From JAJXWB01 sp046349215 (GTDB taxonomy: Bacteria; Pseudomonadota; Alphaproteobacteria; Rhizobiales; Beijerinckiaceae), in the NCBI GenBank assembly GCA_046349215.1, contig JAXMCV010000001.1, positions 124,001 through 188,000 on the forward strand: 64,000 nt of DNA, in the 5' to 3' direction. Position numbers and translations under genes: made by a program. Positions 24,893 to 33,634 of the stretch are shown here, piece by piece. Below the pieces are notes generated by a model that saw only the letters and a program-made list of their open reading frames with translations, ran no database searches and was not told the DNA's origin. The stretch's first letter is position 1. Each line of letters starts with the position of its first letter.

Positions 24893-25579
24893 TCACAACG
24901 CGAAGCCAGCCGCATCCCCTACACTTACCGCGCCGCTTGCCACCACATCCGCATAAACCCCGAAACACGCATCCGCGTGCTGCGCCAGCGGACGCAGTAA
25001 ATCCGGGCCGGCGCGTCCGTCGGGCGCGACATTGACCATCAGGCAGCGCTCGGTCGGCGCCAGAATCTCGAGTTCGGCGCAGCCGATCCTCATGCGCCGT
25101 CCGAGCCACGATTCCGAACGCTCTGCGCTCTCGATCAGGATGTTCGGGCGAAAGCTCTCGAAAGCCGGCCGCGCGCCGCCCATAATTTCGAGCGCGGCGA
25201 GATCGGCCGTCGTCACGATGTGCACGGGCGCGGCGTCGAAATGCGAGATGTCGGTCTCGCGGGCGATCGTCACGGGGCGGCCGACCTGCGCGCTCAAGAG
25301 CGCGGCGGCTTCCGCGCCCTGCGCATCGAGCCAGCCCGCGCCGTCCGGCGGCAGGACCTCGACGCTCTCGCCGCCCAGGCGCGCCGACCAGAGCGCCAGC
25401 CCGTCCATGCGCGCAAAACGCCGGGTGTTCTTTCCCGAGCCGAACTTGCCGGCCTCGTCGCGCACGGCGTAGAGCCTGTCGCCTTCGATTCCACGCGAAA
25501 CGATGCGCGCGGAATCCGACGCGAAACCGCGCATCGACTTGACGGGATAGACCCGCAGCGCCGAGACGCGGCCGACCAC
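24893..25579 (-). CDS. MOSC-domain protein (YiiM/YcbX-like)
   Basis: 228 residues from the GTG at 25579, eight bases after the glpX stop. N-terminal beta-barrel MOSC_N segment (LRVYPVKSMRG, GIEGDRLYAV) followed by the MOSC domain with FRPNILIE and the conserved Cys in PTERCLMVNVAPDG. MOSC proteins bind molybdenum cofactor or handle sulfur; YcbX detoxifies N-hydroxylated compounds. The Cys is consistent with Moco binding. The start codon is uncertain because no strong RBS is visible. Confidence 0.85.
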   Translation of the reverse strand: MVGRVSALRVYPVKSMRGFASDSARIVSRGIEGDRLYAVRDEAGKFGSGKNTRRFARMDGLALWSARLGGESVEVLPPDGAGWLDAQGAEAAALLSAQVGRPVTIARETDISHFDAAPVHIVTTADLAALEIMGGARPAFESFRPNILIESAERSESWLGRRMRIGCAELEILAPTERCLMVNVAPDGRAGPDLLRPLAQHADACFGVYADVVASGAVSVGDAAGFAL

Positions 25580-25587
25580 GGCGCGGC

Positions 25588-26583
25588 TCAGTCGAGCTTG
25601 AACTTCTCGAACTGGCGGTGCTCCGCGAAGATGCGGCGCACGGTGCCGGTCACCGAGCGATAGATGATCGTCTCGGTCGTGATGAGCTTCGGGTGGAACT
25701 TCACGCCCTTCAGCAGCGCGCCGTCGGTCACGCCCGTGGCGCAGACGATGACGTCGCCCGAGGCCAGTTCCTTGATGTCGTATTTCTTCTTCGGGTCTTT
25801 CACGCCCATCTTGCCGGCGCGCTCGACCTTGGCCTGCGTGTCGAGGATCAGGCGGCCCTGCATCTGGCCGCCGACGCAGCGCAGCGCGCCCGCCGCCAGC
25901 ACGCCTTCCGGCGCGCCGCCCGTGCCGAGATAGAGATCGCAGCCCGTCTCCTCGGCCTGCGCGCAATGGATGATGCCGGCCACGTCGCCGTCGGTGATGA
26001 GGCGGATCGAGGCGCCGGCCTTGCGGCAGGCGGCGATCAGGTCGGCATGGCGCGGACGGTCGAGAATGACGACCGTAATCTCGCCGGCGGCGACGCCCTT
26101 GGCCTTGGCGAGCGCGTTGATGTTGTCGGCCGGGCTCGCGTCGAGATCGACGACGCCCTTCGGATAGCCGGGTCCGATGGCGATCTTGTCCATGTAGACG
26201 TCGGGCGCGTTGAGCAGCGTGCCGGCTTCCGCCATCGCCATGACGGCGATCGAGCCGGGCATGTCCTTGGCGCAGAGCGTCGTGCCTTCGAGCGGATCGA
26301 CCGCGATGTCGACACGCGGCCCGGTCTTTGTGCCGACTTCCTCGCCGATGAACAGCATCGGCGCCTCGTCGCGCTCGCCTTCGCCGATCACCACCTTGCC
26401 GTGGATCGGCAGGCGGTTCAGTTCGCGACGCATCGCGTCCACAGCCGCCTGGTCGGCCGCCTTCTCGTCGCCGCGACCGCGCAGACGCGCCGAGGAGACG
26501 GCGGCGCGCTCGGTCACGCGCACCAACTCCGTGGAGAGGATGCGCTCGATGATTTTGTCTTCCTTGACGACGAGATCGACCAT
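25588..26583 (-). CDS. glpX: Fructose-1,6-bisphosphatase, class II
   Basis: 331 residues. Dephosphorylates fructose-1,6-bisphosphate in gluconeogenesis or the Calvin cycle. Metal and substrate motifs are present: GKVVIGEGERDEAPMLFIGE and DIAVDPLEGTT, plus LITDGDVAGII. It follows hom by 42 bp on the same strand, the standard alphaproteobacterial hom-glpX order. Confidence 0.95.
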   Translation of the reverse strand: MVDLVVKEDKIIERILSTELVRVTERAAVSSARLRGRGDEKAADQAAVDAMRRELNRLPIHGKVVIGEGERDEAPMLFIGEEVGTKTGPRVDIAVDPLEGTTLCAKDMPGSIAVMAMAEAGTLLNAPDVYMDKIAIGPGYPKGVVDLDASPADNINALAKAKGVAAGEITVVILDRPRHADLIAACRKAGASIRLITDGDVAGIIHCAQAEETGCDLYLGTGGAPEGVLAAGALRCVGGQMQGRLILDTQAKVERAGKMGVKDPKKKYDIKELASGDVIVCATGVTDGALLKGVKFHPKLITTETIIYRSVTGTVRRIFAEHRQFEKFKLD

Positions 26584-26625
26584 GTTCTTCTTTCCCGGGC
26601 TGAAAATTCGGTTCCGTCCCTCGGC

Positions 26626-27936
26626 CTATTCTCGTTCGATTCGGATGGATTGCGGCCGTTCCGCCACATATCCGTCCGCCACGATGGCGTCGAGGGCTTC
26701 GCGCACGAGTTTCTCGGTCGTGGCGTAAGTAATTAGGACGACTGGCACCGGCCCGCCGGCCTGCTTGCCGTCCTTCGGGTTTCGCGCCCGCTGGACGATG
26801 CTTTCGAGCGAAATGCCGCGCTCGGCCATGCGCGTCGCAATGCCGGCGAAGGCGCCCGGCTTGTCGAATACGGACAGGCGAATGTAGTAGCCGCCTTCGT
26901 GGCGCTGCATCTCGACGCGCTTCACCTTCGTCAGCGCCGCGCGCGGCAGGCCGAGCGGGCGCGACCGCACGCCGCGGGCGATATCGGCGATGTCGGCGAC
27001 GACGGCCGACGCGGTGGCGGCGCCGCCGGCGCCGGGGCCGACAAGCGTCAGTTCATGCACGGCGTCGGCGTCGATGGTGACGGCGTTGGTCACGCCCATC
27101 ACCTGCGCGATCGACGACGTCTTGGGCACCATCGTGGGATGCACGCGCTGCTCCACGCCATGCGGCGTGCGCTGCGCGACGCCCAGCAGCTTGATGCGAT
27201 AGCCCAGTTCGTCGGCGGCCTTGAGATCGGCGAGGGTCACGTGCTCGATGCCCTCGATCGAGATCGCGCCGGCGTCGATTTCCGTGCCGAAGGCGAGCGT
27301 GGCGAGGATCGCCAGCTTGTGGGCCGTGTCGAAGCCGCCGATGTCGAAGGTTGGATCGGCTTCCGCATAGCCCAGTCGCTGCGCCTCTTTCAGACAGACC
27401 TCGAAGGGCAGGCCTTCGGTCTCCATTTTCGAGAGGATGTAATTGCAGGTTCCGTTGAGGATGCCGTAAACCCGTTCGATCGAATTGCCGGCCAGACCTT
27501 CACGCAGCGTTTTCACAATCGGAATGCCGCCTGCGACCGAGGCCTCGTAGGCGAGCGCCACGCGCTTTTCTTCCGCCAGCGCCGCCAGCGCCAGGCCGTG
27601 CTTGGCCAGCAGCGCCTTGTTGGCGGTCACGACGGCCTTGCCGGCCTTCAGGGCCGCCTCGACCGAGGCGCGCGCGGCGCCCTCGTCGCCGCCGATCAGT
27701 TCCACGAACAGGTCGATGTCGGGCGAAGCGGCCAATTGGACCGGATCGGCGAAGAAATGCAGGCCCGATGCGGGAAAGCCGCGGTCCTTGCCGGCGTCGC
27801 GGGCGGAAATGGCGGTCACGACGATCTTGCGGCCGGTGCGGGCCGTCAGCGCCTCGTCCTGCTGGGCCAGCATCCGCACCACGGACGCTCCGACCGTGCC
27901 GACGCCGGCGATCCCGACCCGCAGAATCTCAGCCAT
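26626..27936 (-). CDS. hom: Homoserine dehydrogenase
   Basis: 436 residues. Reduces aspartate semialdehyde to homoserine for threonine and methionine synthesis. N-terminal NAD(P) fold GIAGVGTVGASVV, catalytic domain with KTLREGLAGNSIERVYGILNGTCNYILS, and a C-terminal ACT domain (YIRLSVFDKPGAFAGIATRM), the threonine feedback site. A 7-bp perfect hairpin (27974-27990) lies just upstream of the start. Confidence 0.96.
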   Translation of the reverse strand: MAEILRVGIAGVGTVGASVVRMLAQQDEALTARTGRKIVVTAISARDAGKDRGFPASGLHFFADPVQLAASPDIDLFVELIGGDEGAARASVEAALKAGKAVVTANKALLAKHGLALAALAEEKRVALAYEASVAGGIPIVKTLREGLAGNSIERVYGILNGTCNYILSKMETEGLPFEVCLKEAQRLGYAEADPTFDIGGFDTAHKLAILATLAFGTEIDAGAISIEGIEHVTLADLKAADELGYRIKLLGVAQRTPHGVEQRVHPTMVPKTSSIAQVMGVTNAVTIDADAVHELTLVGPGAGGAATASAVVADIADIARGVRSRPLGLPRAALTKVKRVEMQRHEGGYYIRLSVFDKPGAFAGIATRMAERGISLESIVQRARNPKDGKQAGGPVPVVLITYATTEKLVREALDAIVADGYVAERPQSIRIERE

Positions 27937-28052
27937 TTTCCTCGTGTCCCCTGCCGCCGGGCGCGCCCCGCCTCCGGGCGAAGCGCCCGGACCTGCGACG
28001 GCGCCGCCTTGTGCCCGATTTGGCCGGGGCGATCAAGGAAACGGGGCGGCCT

Positions 28053-28952
28053 TCAGGCCCCTCTCGCCTCCTCGGCGGTCATCTGCGAGGCGAACCAGCG
28101 CGTCCACCAGACCAGCACCCAGGGGATGGGGATGACGAAGCTGCAGGCCAGCGCGCCGACCACGACCCGCCAGAGGATTTCGAGGCCCGTCCCGTTGAAG
28201 CCGAAGAGCGGGCCGCCGCGCACGTTCCTGCAGATCCAGTCGATGAACCAGGCGAGCGCCCACGCCCAGCCGATCAAGGTCAGGAAGGACAGCGCGTAGA
28301 CGAGAATCCAGCCGATGAAGCCGCCGAGCCCGCCGTCGAAGCGCAGGCTCCGCCCGTCGGGCAATTGCGTCTTCTCGCAGAACCAGCGCAGCACGAGATA
28401 GGACAGGCACATGGACAGGACGAGCGACCAGCCCATGCCGTATTTCGTGTAGCCGAAGGCGCCGAGCAGACCCTGCAGGATGAACACCCACCAGATGTCA
28501 GTCGCCTTTCCCGAGAACCGGAAGCGTCCGCCGTCCGGCATGGCCGTGGCTTCGGCGACGTAGCGGTAGAAGCCCGTCGCGGTCCAGGGCGCCGGGATCA
28601 CGAACAGGCCGCCGACCAGCAGCAGAAGCGAGCGGCCGAGCATGGGCAGCGTCTCGACATGGGAGGCGAGAGCCGGCCCCTGGCCTGCGGATTGCGGATG
28701 TTGCACGCTCGCGCCCTGCTGCGGCGGGCTCGGCCACCCCCGCGCCTGCTGGGCCGGCGGCGTCGGCGGCTGGCCGGCGAAAGCTGCGGAAAGCCCGGGG
28801 ACCTCGCCTGCCGGCGCCCATTGCGCCATGCCGTCCGTCCACGCCAGCGTCTCGCGCCGCACGCTTCCCGCGCCGATCAGCCTGCGGAATTCCGCTTCCT
28901 CGACCGGCCCCTGCCGCGCGCCCGCGCCGTCGATCCACCAGAATGCAGCCAT
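28053..28952 (-). CDS. GYF-domain membrane protein
   Basis: 299 residues. Residues 3-55 form a GYF_2/DUF4339 domain (FWWIDGAGARQGPVEEAEFRR, TLAWTDGMAQWAP). A Pro/Gln-rich linker (about 60-95) leads to four to five transmembrane helices with the paired motifs MPDGGRFRFSG and LPDGRSLRFDG, resembling DUF898-type membrane proteins. GYF domains bind proline-rich peptides. Function is unknown; the combination suggests a membrane scaffold or sensor. Confidence 0.75.
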   Translation of the reverse strand: MAAFWWIDGAGARQGPVEEAEFRRLIGAGSVRRETLAWTDGMAQWAPAGEVPGLSAAFAGQPPTPPAQQARGWPSPPQQGASVQHPQSAGQGPALASHVETLPMLGRSLLLLVGGLFVIPAPWTATGFYRYVAEATAMPDGGRFRFSGKATDIWWVFILQGLLGAFGYTKYGMGWSLVLSMCLSYLVLRWFCEKTQLPDGRSLRFDGGLGGFIGWILVYALSFLTLIGWAWALAWFIDWICRNVRGGPLFGFNGTGLEILWRVVVGALACSFVIPIPWVLVWWTRWFASQMTAEEARGA

Positions 28953-29099
28953 CGCCCCCGAATCCCGCTCTCGCGATTACGCCAGGCTCCAGCTTGCGAC
29001 GGATGGACGGTCAATAAAACCCCCGTCGAACAGGCGCGCGCTGCGCGCCCTGCTGCTTTCGGGCGACGTGTCGTCTAAACAGGCGCAAGGGAGGAAGAC

Positions 29100-30311
29100 A
29101 TGGCCGTCGAGATCGAACGCTGCGCGAGCGTGGATGAATTGCGCGCCTCCATGTCCTCGATCTGGCATTATTTCGGCCTGCCGCCGACAGACGAGGCGGT
29201 CGCGAATTTCGCTGCGCTGGTGGGACCGGAACGCGCTTTCCTGGCGCGCGAGGACGGCGCGACGGCCGGCGGCTGCTGTTCCTTTCCGTTCGAACTGACG
29301 ACGCCGGGCGGCCGGATGAAGACGGCGGGCGTGACCATGGTCGGCGTGCAGCCGACGCACCGGCGGCGCGGCGTGCTCTCGGCGCTGATGAAGCGCCAGC
29401 TCGCCGACATGCGCGAACGCGGCGAGGCGGCCGGCTATCTCTGGGCGTCCGAGGAGCGGATCTACGGCCGCTTCGGCTACGGCCTCACGGCGCTTGCCGG
29501 CGAGGTGGAGATTTCGCGAGACCGCAACGCCTTCTTCGCCGAAACGCCACGGATCGGGACCGTCAGGCTGGTCCCGCTCGCCGAAGCGCTCGCGCCGGCG
29601 CGCGCGGTCTACGACAGCGTTGCGGCGACGAGGCCCGGCATGTTCGCGCGCTCCGACGAATGGTGGAAGCGCCGCACGCTCACCGATCCGGCATGGCAGC
29701 GCGCCGGCGGCGGCGAACTCGTCTGCGCCATCCTGGACATCGACGGGAAGCCCGCAGCCTATGCGCTCTATCGATTCGACGCGAAATGGGAACGCTCGAT
29801 TCCCTCGGGCGTCGTGCGCGTCGTCGAGGCTTTCGGCGCAACGCCGGACTCGACGCGCGCGATCTGGCGCTACCTGCTCGACCTCGACTGGTGCGCGACG
29901 ATCAAGGGCGGCTTCCTGCCGCTCGATCATCCCCTGCTGCTGCTCGCCGCCGAACCGCGACGGATGCGCATGACCCTGCGCGACGGATGCTTTCTCAGAC
30001 TGGTCGACGTGGAAAAGGCGCTCGCCTCGCGCGCCTTCGGGCCGGGAGAGATCGTCATCGAGGTCTCCGATGCGCTGTGTGCGTGGAACGCCGGCAGGTG
30101 GCTGGTGCGCGAGGGCGGCGCAGCGCGCACGGATCGCGCCGCCGATCTTGCCTGCGACGTCGGCGCGCTGGCCTCCGCCTATCTCGGCGGATTTTCGTGG
30201 CGCCAGATCGTTTCGTCGTCGCGTGCGACGGCTGCGGGCGAGGACGCGATCCTGCGCGCCGACCGCGTCTTCGAGCAGCGCGGCGCGCCGTGGGTCCCGG
30301 AGATTTTCTGA
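29100..30311 (+). CDS. Eis-like GNAT N-acetyltransferase
   Basis: 403 residues with GGAGGAAG upstream. The N-terminal GNAT acetyl-CoA motif is VTMVGVQPTHRRRGVLSALM (about 80-99), followed by GYLWASEERIYGRFGYG, a hallmark of the Eis family. A second GNAT fold and a C-terminal sterol-carrier-like domain complete the length. Mycobacterial Eis acetylates aminoglycosides and a host phosphatase; environmental homologues have undefined amine substrates. Confidence 0.88.
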   Translation: MAVEIERCASVDELRASMSSIWHYFGLPPTDEAVANFAALVGPERAFLAREDGATAGGCCSFPFELTTPGGRMKTAGVTMVGVQPTHRRRGVLSALMKRQLADMRERGEAAGYLWASEERIYGRFGYGLTALAGEVEISRDRNAFFAETPRIGTVRLVPLAEALAPARAVYDSVAATRPGMFARSDEWWKRRTLTDPAWQRAGGGELVCAILDIDGKPAAYALYRFDAKWERSIPSGVVRVVEAFGATPDSTRAIWRYLLDLDWCATIKGGFLPLDHPLLLLAAEPRRMRMTLRDGCFLRLVDVEKALASRAFGPGEIVIEVSDALCAWNAGRWLVREGGAARTDRAADLACDVGALASAYLGGFSWRQIVSSSRATAAGEDAILRADRVFEQRGAPWVPEIF

Positions 30312-30458
30312 GCGGCCTGTTTTCGTTTTCGTCGCGTGGAACGCCTTCGCCGCGGCGATCGAGCGCGCGCAGCACAAGCTTCATGGTTTCCTCCCGGCCT
30401 TTGGTTGCGTCGATGCCGCGGCGCCACGCGGCGAAGGTCAGCGCACGGACGGGCGGGC

Positions 30459-30487
30459 TTGACATGACTAGGAATTTATGTCTATAC
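30459..30487 (+). promoter_or_regulatory. Strong sigma-70-type promoter
   Basis: A perfect -35 TTGACA (30459-30464), a 17-base spacer and -10 CTATAC (30482-30487). This is the best promoter match noticed in the window. No good ORF starts shortly downstream; instead a strongly foldable sequence follows, then an unrelated hydrolase gene at 30944. Confidence 0.65.
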
Positions 30488-30493
30488 AGGGCG

Positions 30494-30890
30494 GTCTCGT
30501 CGCGCCGGGCGGTTTTGCCGTCCAGAGCCGCAAGGTTCGCGGAAGCCGCGCCTCATCAGCGCGGTTGCGGCGGGAGCGGAGGCCTTTCGTCCGGGTGTGA
30601 TGAGCACGGCGGGAGGCGGCCCAAGCCATTCCATCCTGTGCCGCTGTACGTGGCATTTACGCGGAGGACAGCAAGTTAAGCCTCCGGGGGTGCGCGATGG
30701 AGCAAGCCTCAAACTCCGCGCCGGGACGTCGTTCTCCAAAACGACGACTGGATCTGAATTCACCCTTTCGCACGACCATCCGGTCGCGTCGAAAGGACGG
30801 CGTCCCGCGCCCTCCGGGGCGATTTATCCGAAACCCCGCGCCTGAAAAGGCGGCGGGGCATGAGGCGCAGGCGAGGCCCGAGCGTTTTTT
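30494..30890 (+). ncRNA. Candidate structured RNA of unknown family
   Basis: Between the promoter at 30459 and a T6 run at 30885-30890 the sequence folds into many local stems: GGGCGG/CCGTCC; CGGAGG/CCTCCG around 30663-30690; CGTCGTT-N6-AACGACG (30727-30746); CCTTTCG...CGAAAGG enclosing CGACC-ATCC-GGTCG; closing GGGACG...CGTCCC; and CCCCGCGCC-TGAAAA-GGC-GGCGGGG (30834-30858). I looked for and did not find hallmarks of RNase P RNA (GAGGAAAGTC), tmRNA (T-loop, tag peptide) or SRP RNA (GGAAGGGAGCAGCC-like). It could also be a long leader of the hydrolase gene. The rest of the gene-free stretch 30312-30943 shows nothing else. Confidence 0.4.
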
Positions 30891-30943
30891 CTTGCTTTTC
30901 GCCCCTGCCCCCGTGCTAGACCCCGCGCCGAACGGAGTTTCAT

Positions 30944-31618
30944 ATGCCCGAGGTCATTTTCACCGGTCCGGCCGGACGCATCGAAGGCCGGTTCCATCCG
31001 TCCAAGACGCGCGGCGCGCCGATCGCCATCATCCTGCACCCGCACCCGCAGTTCGGCGGCACGATGAACAACCAGATCGTCTACAATCTCTATTACGCCT
31101 TCGCGGAGCGTGGCTTCTCGGTGCTGCGGTTCAATTTCCGCGGGGTCGGCCGCTCGCAGGGCGCCTTCGACCACGGCCAGGGCGAACTCTCCGACGCCGC
31201 CGCCGCGCTCGACTGGGCGCAGTCGATCAACCCGGAGGCGCGCGCCTGCTGGATCGCCGGCGTATCCTTCGGTTCGTGGATCGGCATGCAATTGCTGATG
31301 CGCCGCCCGGAGATCGAGGGCTTCATCTCGATCGCCCCGCCGGCCAACCGCTTCGACTTCTCCTTCCTCGCCCCCTGCCCCTCGTCGGGCCTGTTCGTGC
31401 ACGGCGACCAGGACCGCGTCGCCCCCATCAAGGAAGTGACGCCGCTGATCGAGAAACTGAAGACGCAGAAGGGCATCGTGATCGAGCACGCCGTCGTGCA
31501 GGGCGCGAACCATTTCTTCGAGAACCGCGTCGAACCGCTGATCGAGGAAGTCGGCGCCTATCTCGACAAGCGCCTCGGCAATCCGCCGCGCGTCGCCGTT
31601 CCGTCGCGGCGCGACTGA
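30944..31618 (+). CDS. Alpha/beta hydrolase (COG2945-type)
   Basis: 224 residues. Short alpha/beta hydrolase with the oxyanion segment AIILHPHPQFGGTMNN, FRGVGRSQG, nucleophile elbow GVSFGSWIG (GxSxG-like), the Asp in HGDQDRVAP and the His in VQGANHFF, giving a full Ser-Asp-His triad. The family is predicted esterase or peptidase; the substrate is unknown. It may share the promoter at 30459. Confidence 0.88.
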   Translation: MPEVIFTGPAGRIEGRFHPSKTRGAPIAIILHPHPQFGGTMNNQIVYNLYYAFAERGFSVLRFNFRGVGRSQGAFDHGQGELSDAAAALDWAQSINPEARACWIAGVSFGSWIGMQLLMRRPEIEGFISIAPPANRFDFSFLAPCPSSGLFVHGDQDRVAPIKEVTPLIEKLKTQKGIVIEHAVVQGANHFFENRVEPLIEEVGAYLDKRLGNPPRVAVPSRRD

Positions 31619-31622
31619 CGTT

Positions 31623-31757
31623 CGTCATGGCCGGGCTCGTCCCGGCCATCCATGTCGACCGTTCGGCGCCGGCGCCAGGTTGGGCGACATCTCGACATTC
31701 TCGCTGGCCTCCTCAGTCGGCACGGCGTGGATGCCCGGCACAAGGCCGGGCATGACG
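31623..31757. repeat. Palindromic repeat, CGTCATGGCCGGG family, copy 2
   Basis: Starts CGTCATGGCCGGGCTCGTCC and ends GCCGGGCATGACG with inner CGTGGATGCCCGGCACAAGG. It sits between the convergent hydrolase and nuclease genes, like copy 1 at 24731. Confidence 0.7.
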
Positions 31758-31787
31758 CTGCTGTGAACCGCTCTGCTGCAACGGCGC

Positions 31788-33173
31788 TCAAATCTCCGCG
31801 CTGTCGCCGATCGCCGGCAGCGTCTTCTCGCCGGGCAGCGCGGGCGCCAACGCCTCCATTGCCGCGACTTCGCCGTGCACGAGAAACGTCTTCGGCGCCT
31901 TGACGCGATTGCGCCAGGCGATGAGCGAAGCGCGCCCGGCGTGGCCGGAGAATCCGTTGATCGTATGCACCGAGGCGCGCACAGGCACTTCGTCTTCCAG
32001 GATGTGCACGCTCCTGGCGCCGTCGATGATCTTGCGGGCGAGCGTTCCGACGCTGGCGAAGCCGACGAAGACCACGCCGCATTCCGGCCGCGCCAGATTG
32101 TGCCGCAGGTGATGCAGCACGCGGCCGCCCGTCGCCATGCCGGAACCGGCGAGGATCACCGCGCCGCCCCTGATATTGTTGATCTCCATCGAGTCGCGCG
32201 ACAGTTTGGTGAAGCGCAGCCGCGGCGGCGCGAACGGATCGTCGCCTGCGTCGAGCAGCGCCTTGAGGTTCGGCCGCAGGAAATCCGCCGAATTGCGCGC
32301 GATCTCCGTCGCGGAAATCGCCATCGGCGAATCCACGAAGATCTGAAGATCGGGCGGCAGCCTGTTCTGCGCGACGCCGGTCTTCAGATAGAACAGGAGC
32401 TCCTGCGCGCGTTCGAGCGCGAATGTCGGGATGACGACATTGCCGCCGCGCGCGCGGACCTGTGCGATGGCCTCGTAGAATTCCTCGATCGAGGCGTCGA
32501 GCGGCTTGTGGTCGCGATCGCCGTAGGTCGTCTCCATCACGATCGCGTCGGCTTCCGGCGGCGGCGCAAAGTCGTTGAGCAGCGCACGGCCGGGATCGCC
32601 GAGATCGCCGGACATGAGGATGCGCTTCGTCGCGCCGTTCTCGGTCGTCTCGATCAGCACGCTCGCCGACCCGAGGATATGGCCCGCCTCGTGGAAGGTC
32701 GCGCGCACGTTCGGGACCAGGTCGATCGTGTCGCCGATTCCCGGCATCCGGCCGAAACGGTCGAGCGCGGCCATTGCATCTTCCAGATCGTAGATCAGCC
32801 GTTCGCCCGGCGCCTTCGGCTCCCAATGCGCGGCCTTGCGCATCTGCCGGTGCGCGTCTTCTTCCTGCAGGCGAGCGGCGTCGAGCATGACGAGGCGGGC
32901 AAGTTCGCGCGTCGGCGCCGTGCAGACGATCTCGCCACGGAAGCCGCGCTTCACCAGCAGCGGGATGCGTCCGCAATGATCGAGATGCGCGTGGGTGAGC
33001 ACCAGAAGATCGATGGCGCGCGCATCGAAACCGAAATCCATCGCGTTCTGCGACCGCTCGGTCGCGCCGCCCTGGAACATGCCGCAATCGACGAGAATGC
33101 GCTTGCCGGCCGCCTCGATCAGATGGCACGAGCCGGTGACGCCGCGGTCGGCGCCGTGGAACGAGATCTTCAT
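31788..33173 (-). CDS. MBL-fold beta-CASP RNase/exonuclease (CPSF-like)
   Basis: 461 residues from the ATG at 33173 with GGGGAGG upstream. Metallo-beta-lactamase motifs: LVLTHAHLDHCGRIP (HxHxDH), the AGHILGS and SGDLGDPGR metal ligands; a beta-CASP insert, and the C-terminal RNA-specificity segment VRASVHTINGFSGHAGRASL. Members process RNA. It is distinct from RNase J, being closer to the YSH1/CPSF73-like group. Divergent from the HiPIP gene. Confidence 0.9.
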   Translation of the reverse strand: MKISFHGADRGVTGSCHLIEAAGKRILVDCGMFQGGATERSQNAMDFGFDARAIDLLVLTHAHLDHCGRIPLLVKRGFRGEIVCTAPTRELARLVMLDAARLQEEDAHRQMRKAAHWEPKAPGERLIYDLEDAMAALDRFGRMPGIGDTIDLVPNVRATFHEAGHILGSASVLIETTENGATKRILMSGDLGDPGRALLNDFAPPPEADAIVMETTYGDRDHKPLDASIEEFYEAIAQVRARGGNVVIPTFALERAQELLFYLKTGVAQNRLPPDLQIFVDSPMAISATEIARNSADFLRPNLKALLDAGDDPFAPPRLRFTKLSRDSMEINNIRGGAVILAGSGMATGGRVLHHLRHNLARPECGVVFVGFASVGTLARKIIDGARSVHILEDEVPVRASVHTINGFSGHAGRASLIAWRNRVKAPKTFLVHGEVAAMEALAPALPGEKTLPAIGDSAEI

Positions 33174-33289
33174 GGGCGGCCTCCCCGCGCGTTGTGTTGC
33201 GCGCAGTGTGGAGGCAACGTCAGCGTGCGTCCACAGGCGGAAGTTGACAAGCCGATCGCAACACGGCGCGATAGCGTCGGGAGGGCGAG

Positions 33290-33532
33290 ATGGACACCAA
33301 ACAGACAAACCGCCGGCAGGCCCTGGCGCTGGCGCTCGGCGCGACGACCCTGGCGCTTTCGGCCGAACGCGCGCAGGCCAAGGCGTCGATGAAGGCCGCG
33401 AAATACCAGGCCCGGCCCAACGACGGGAATTCCTGCGGCAATTGTCGCGTCTTCCAGCCGCCGAGCGATTGCGCGCTGGTCGAAGGGCCTGTCGCGCGCA
33501 ACGGCTGGTGCGTGCTCTGGACGGGATCGTAG
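33290..33532 (+). CDS. High-potential iron-sulfur protein (HiPIP)-like
   Basis: 80 residues, RBS GGGAGG. N-terminus NRRQALALALGATTLALSAERAQA is a twin-arginine-like export signal, fitting a folded Fe-S protein in the periplasm. Mature part has four cysteines, C-x2-C in SCGNCRVF, then SDCALV and GWCVLW, as needed for one [4Fe-4S] cluster. HiPIPs carry electrons in the periplasm; the partner is not evident here. A TTGACA at 33244-33249 may be its -35. Confidence 0.88.
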   Translation: MDTKQTNRRQALALALGATTLALSAERAQAKASMKAAKYQARPNDGNSCGNCRVFQPPSDCALVEGPVARNGWCVLWTGS

Positions 33533-33634
33533 CGTCTCTCCCGAAGCGGGAACGATAGACCTCGCCGGGCGTTGCAGTGCGACGCGGCGTAGGCTTGACC
33601 TGACTTCGGGCCTCGCCGCCGCGCGAGGACGCCG

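Noticed and set aside
27974..27990. Hairpin CCGGGCG-AAG-CGCCCGG near hom as an attenuator
   Set aside because: It lies upstream of the start with no leader peptide of Thr/Met codons or T-run.
30600..30845. Small ORF of 82 codons starting at ATG 30600, and a frame from ATG 30697
   Set aside because: No RBS, no hydrophobic or domain features, and the sequence is dominated by RNA-like stems.
30494..30890. tmRNA, RNase P RNA or SRP RNA
   Set aside because: No tag peptide or T-loop, no GAGGAAAGTC core and no SRP helix 8 motif were found, so I left the family open.
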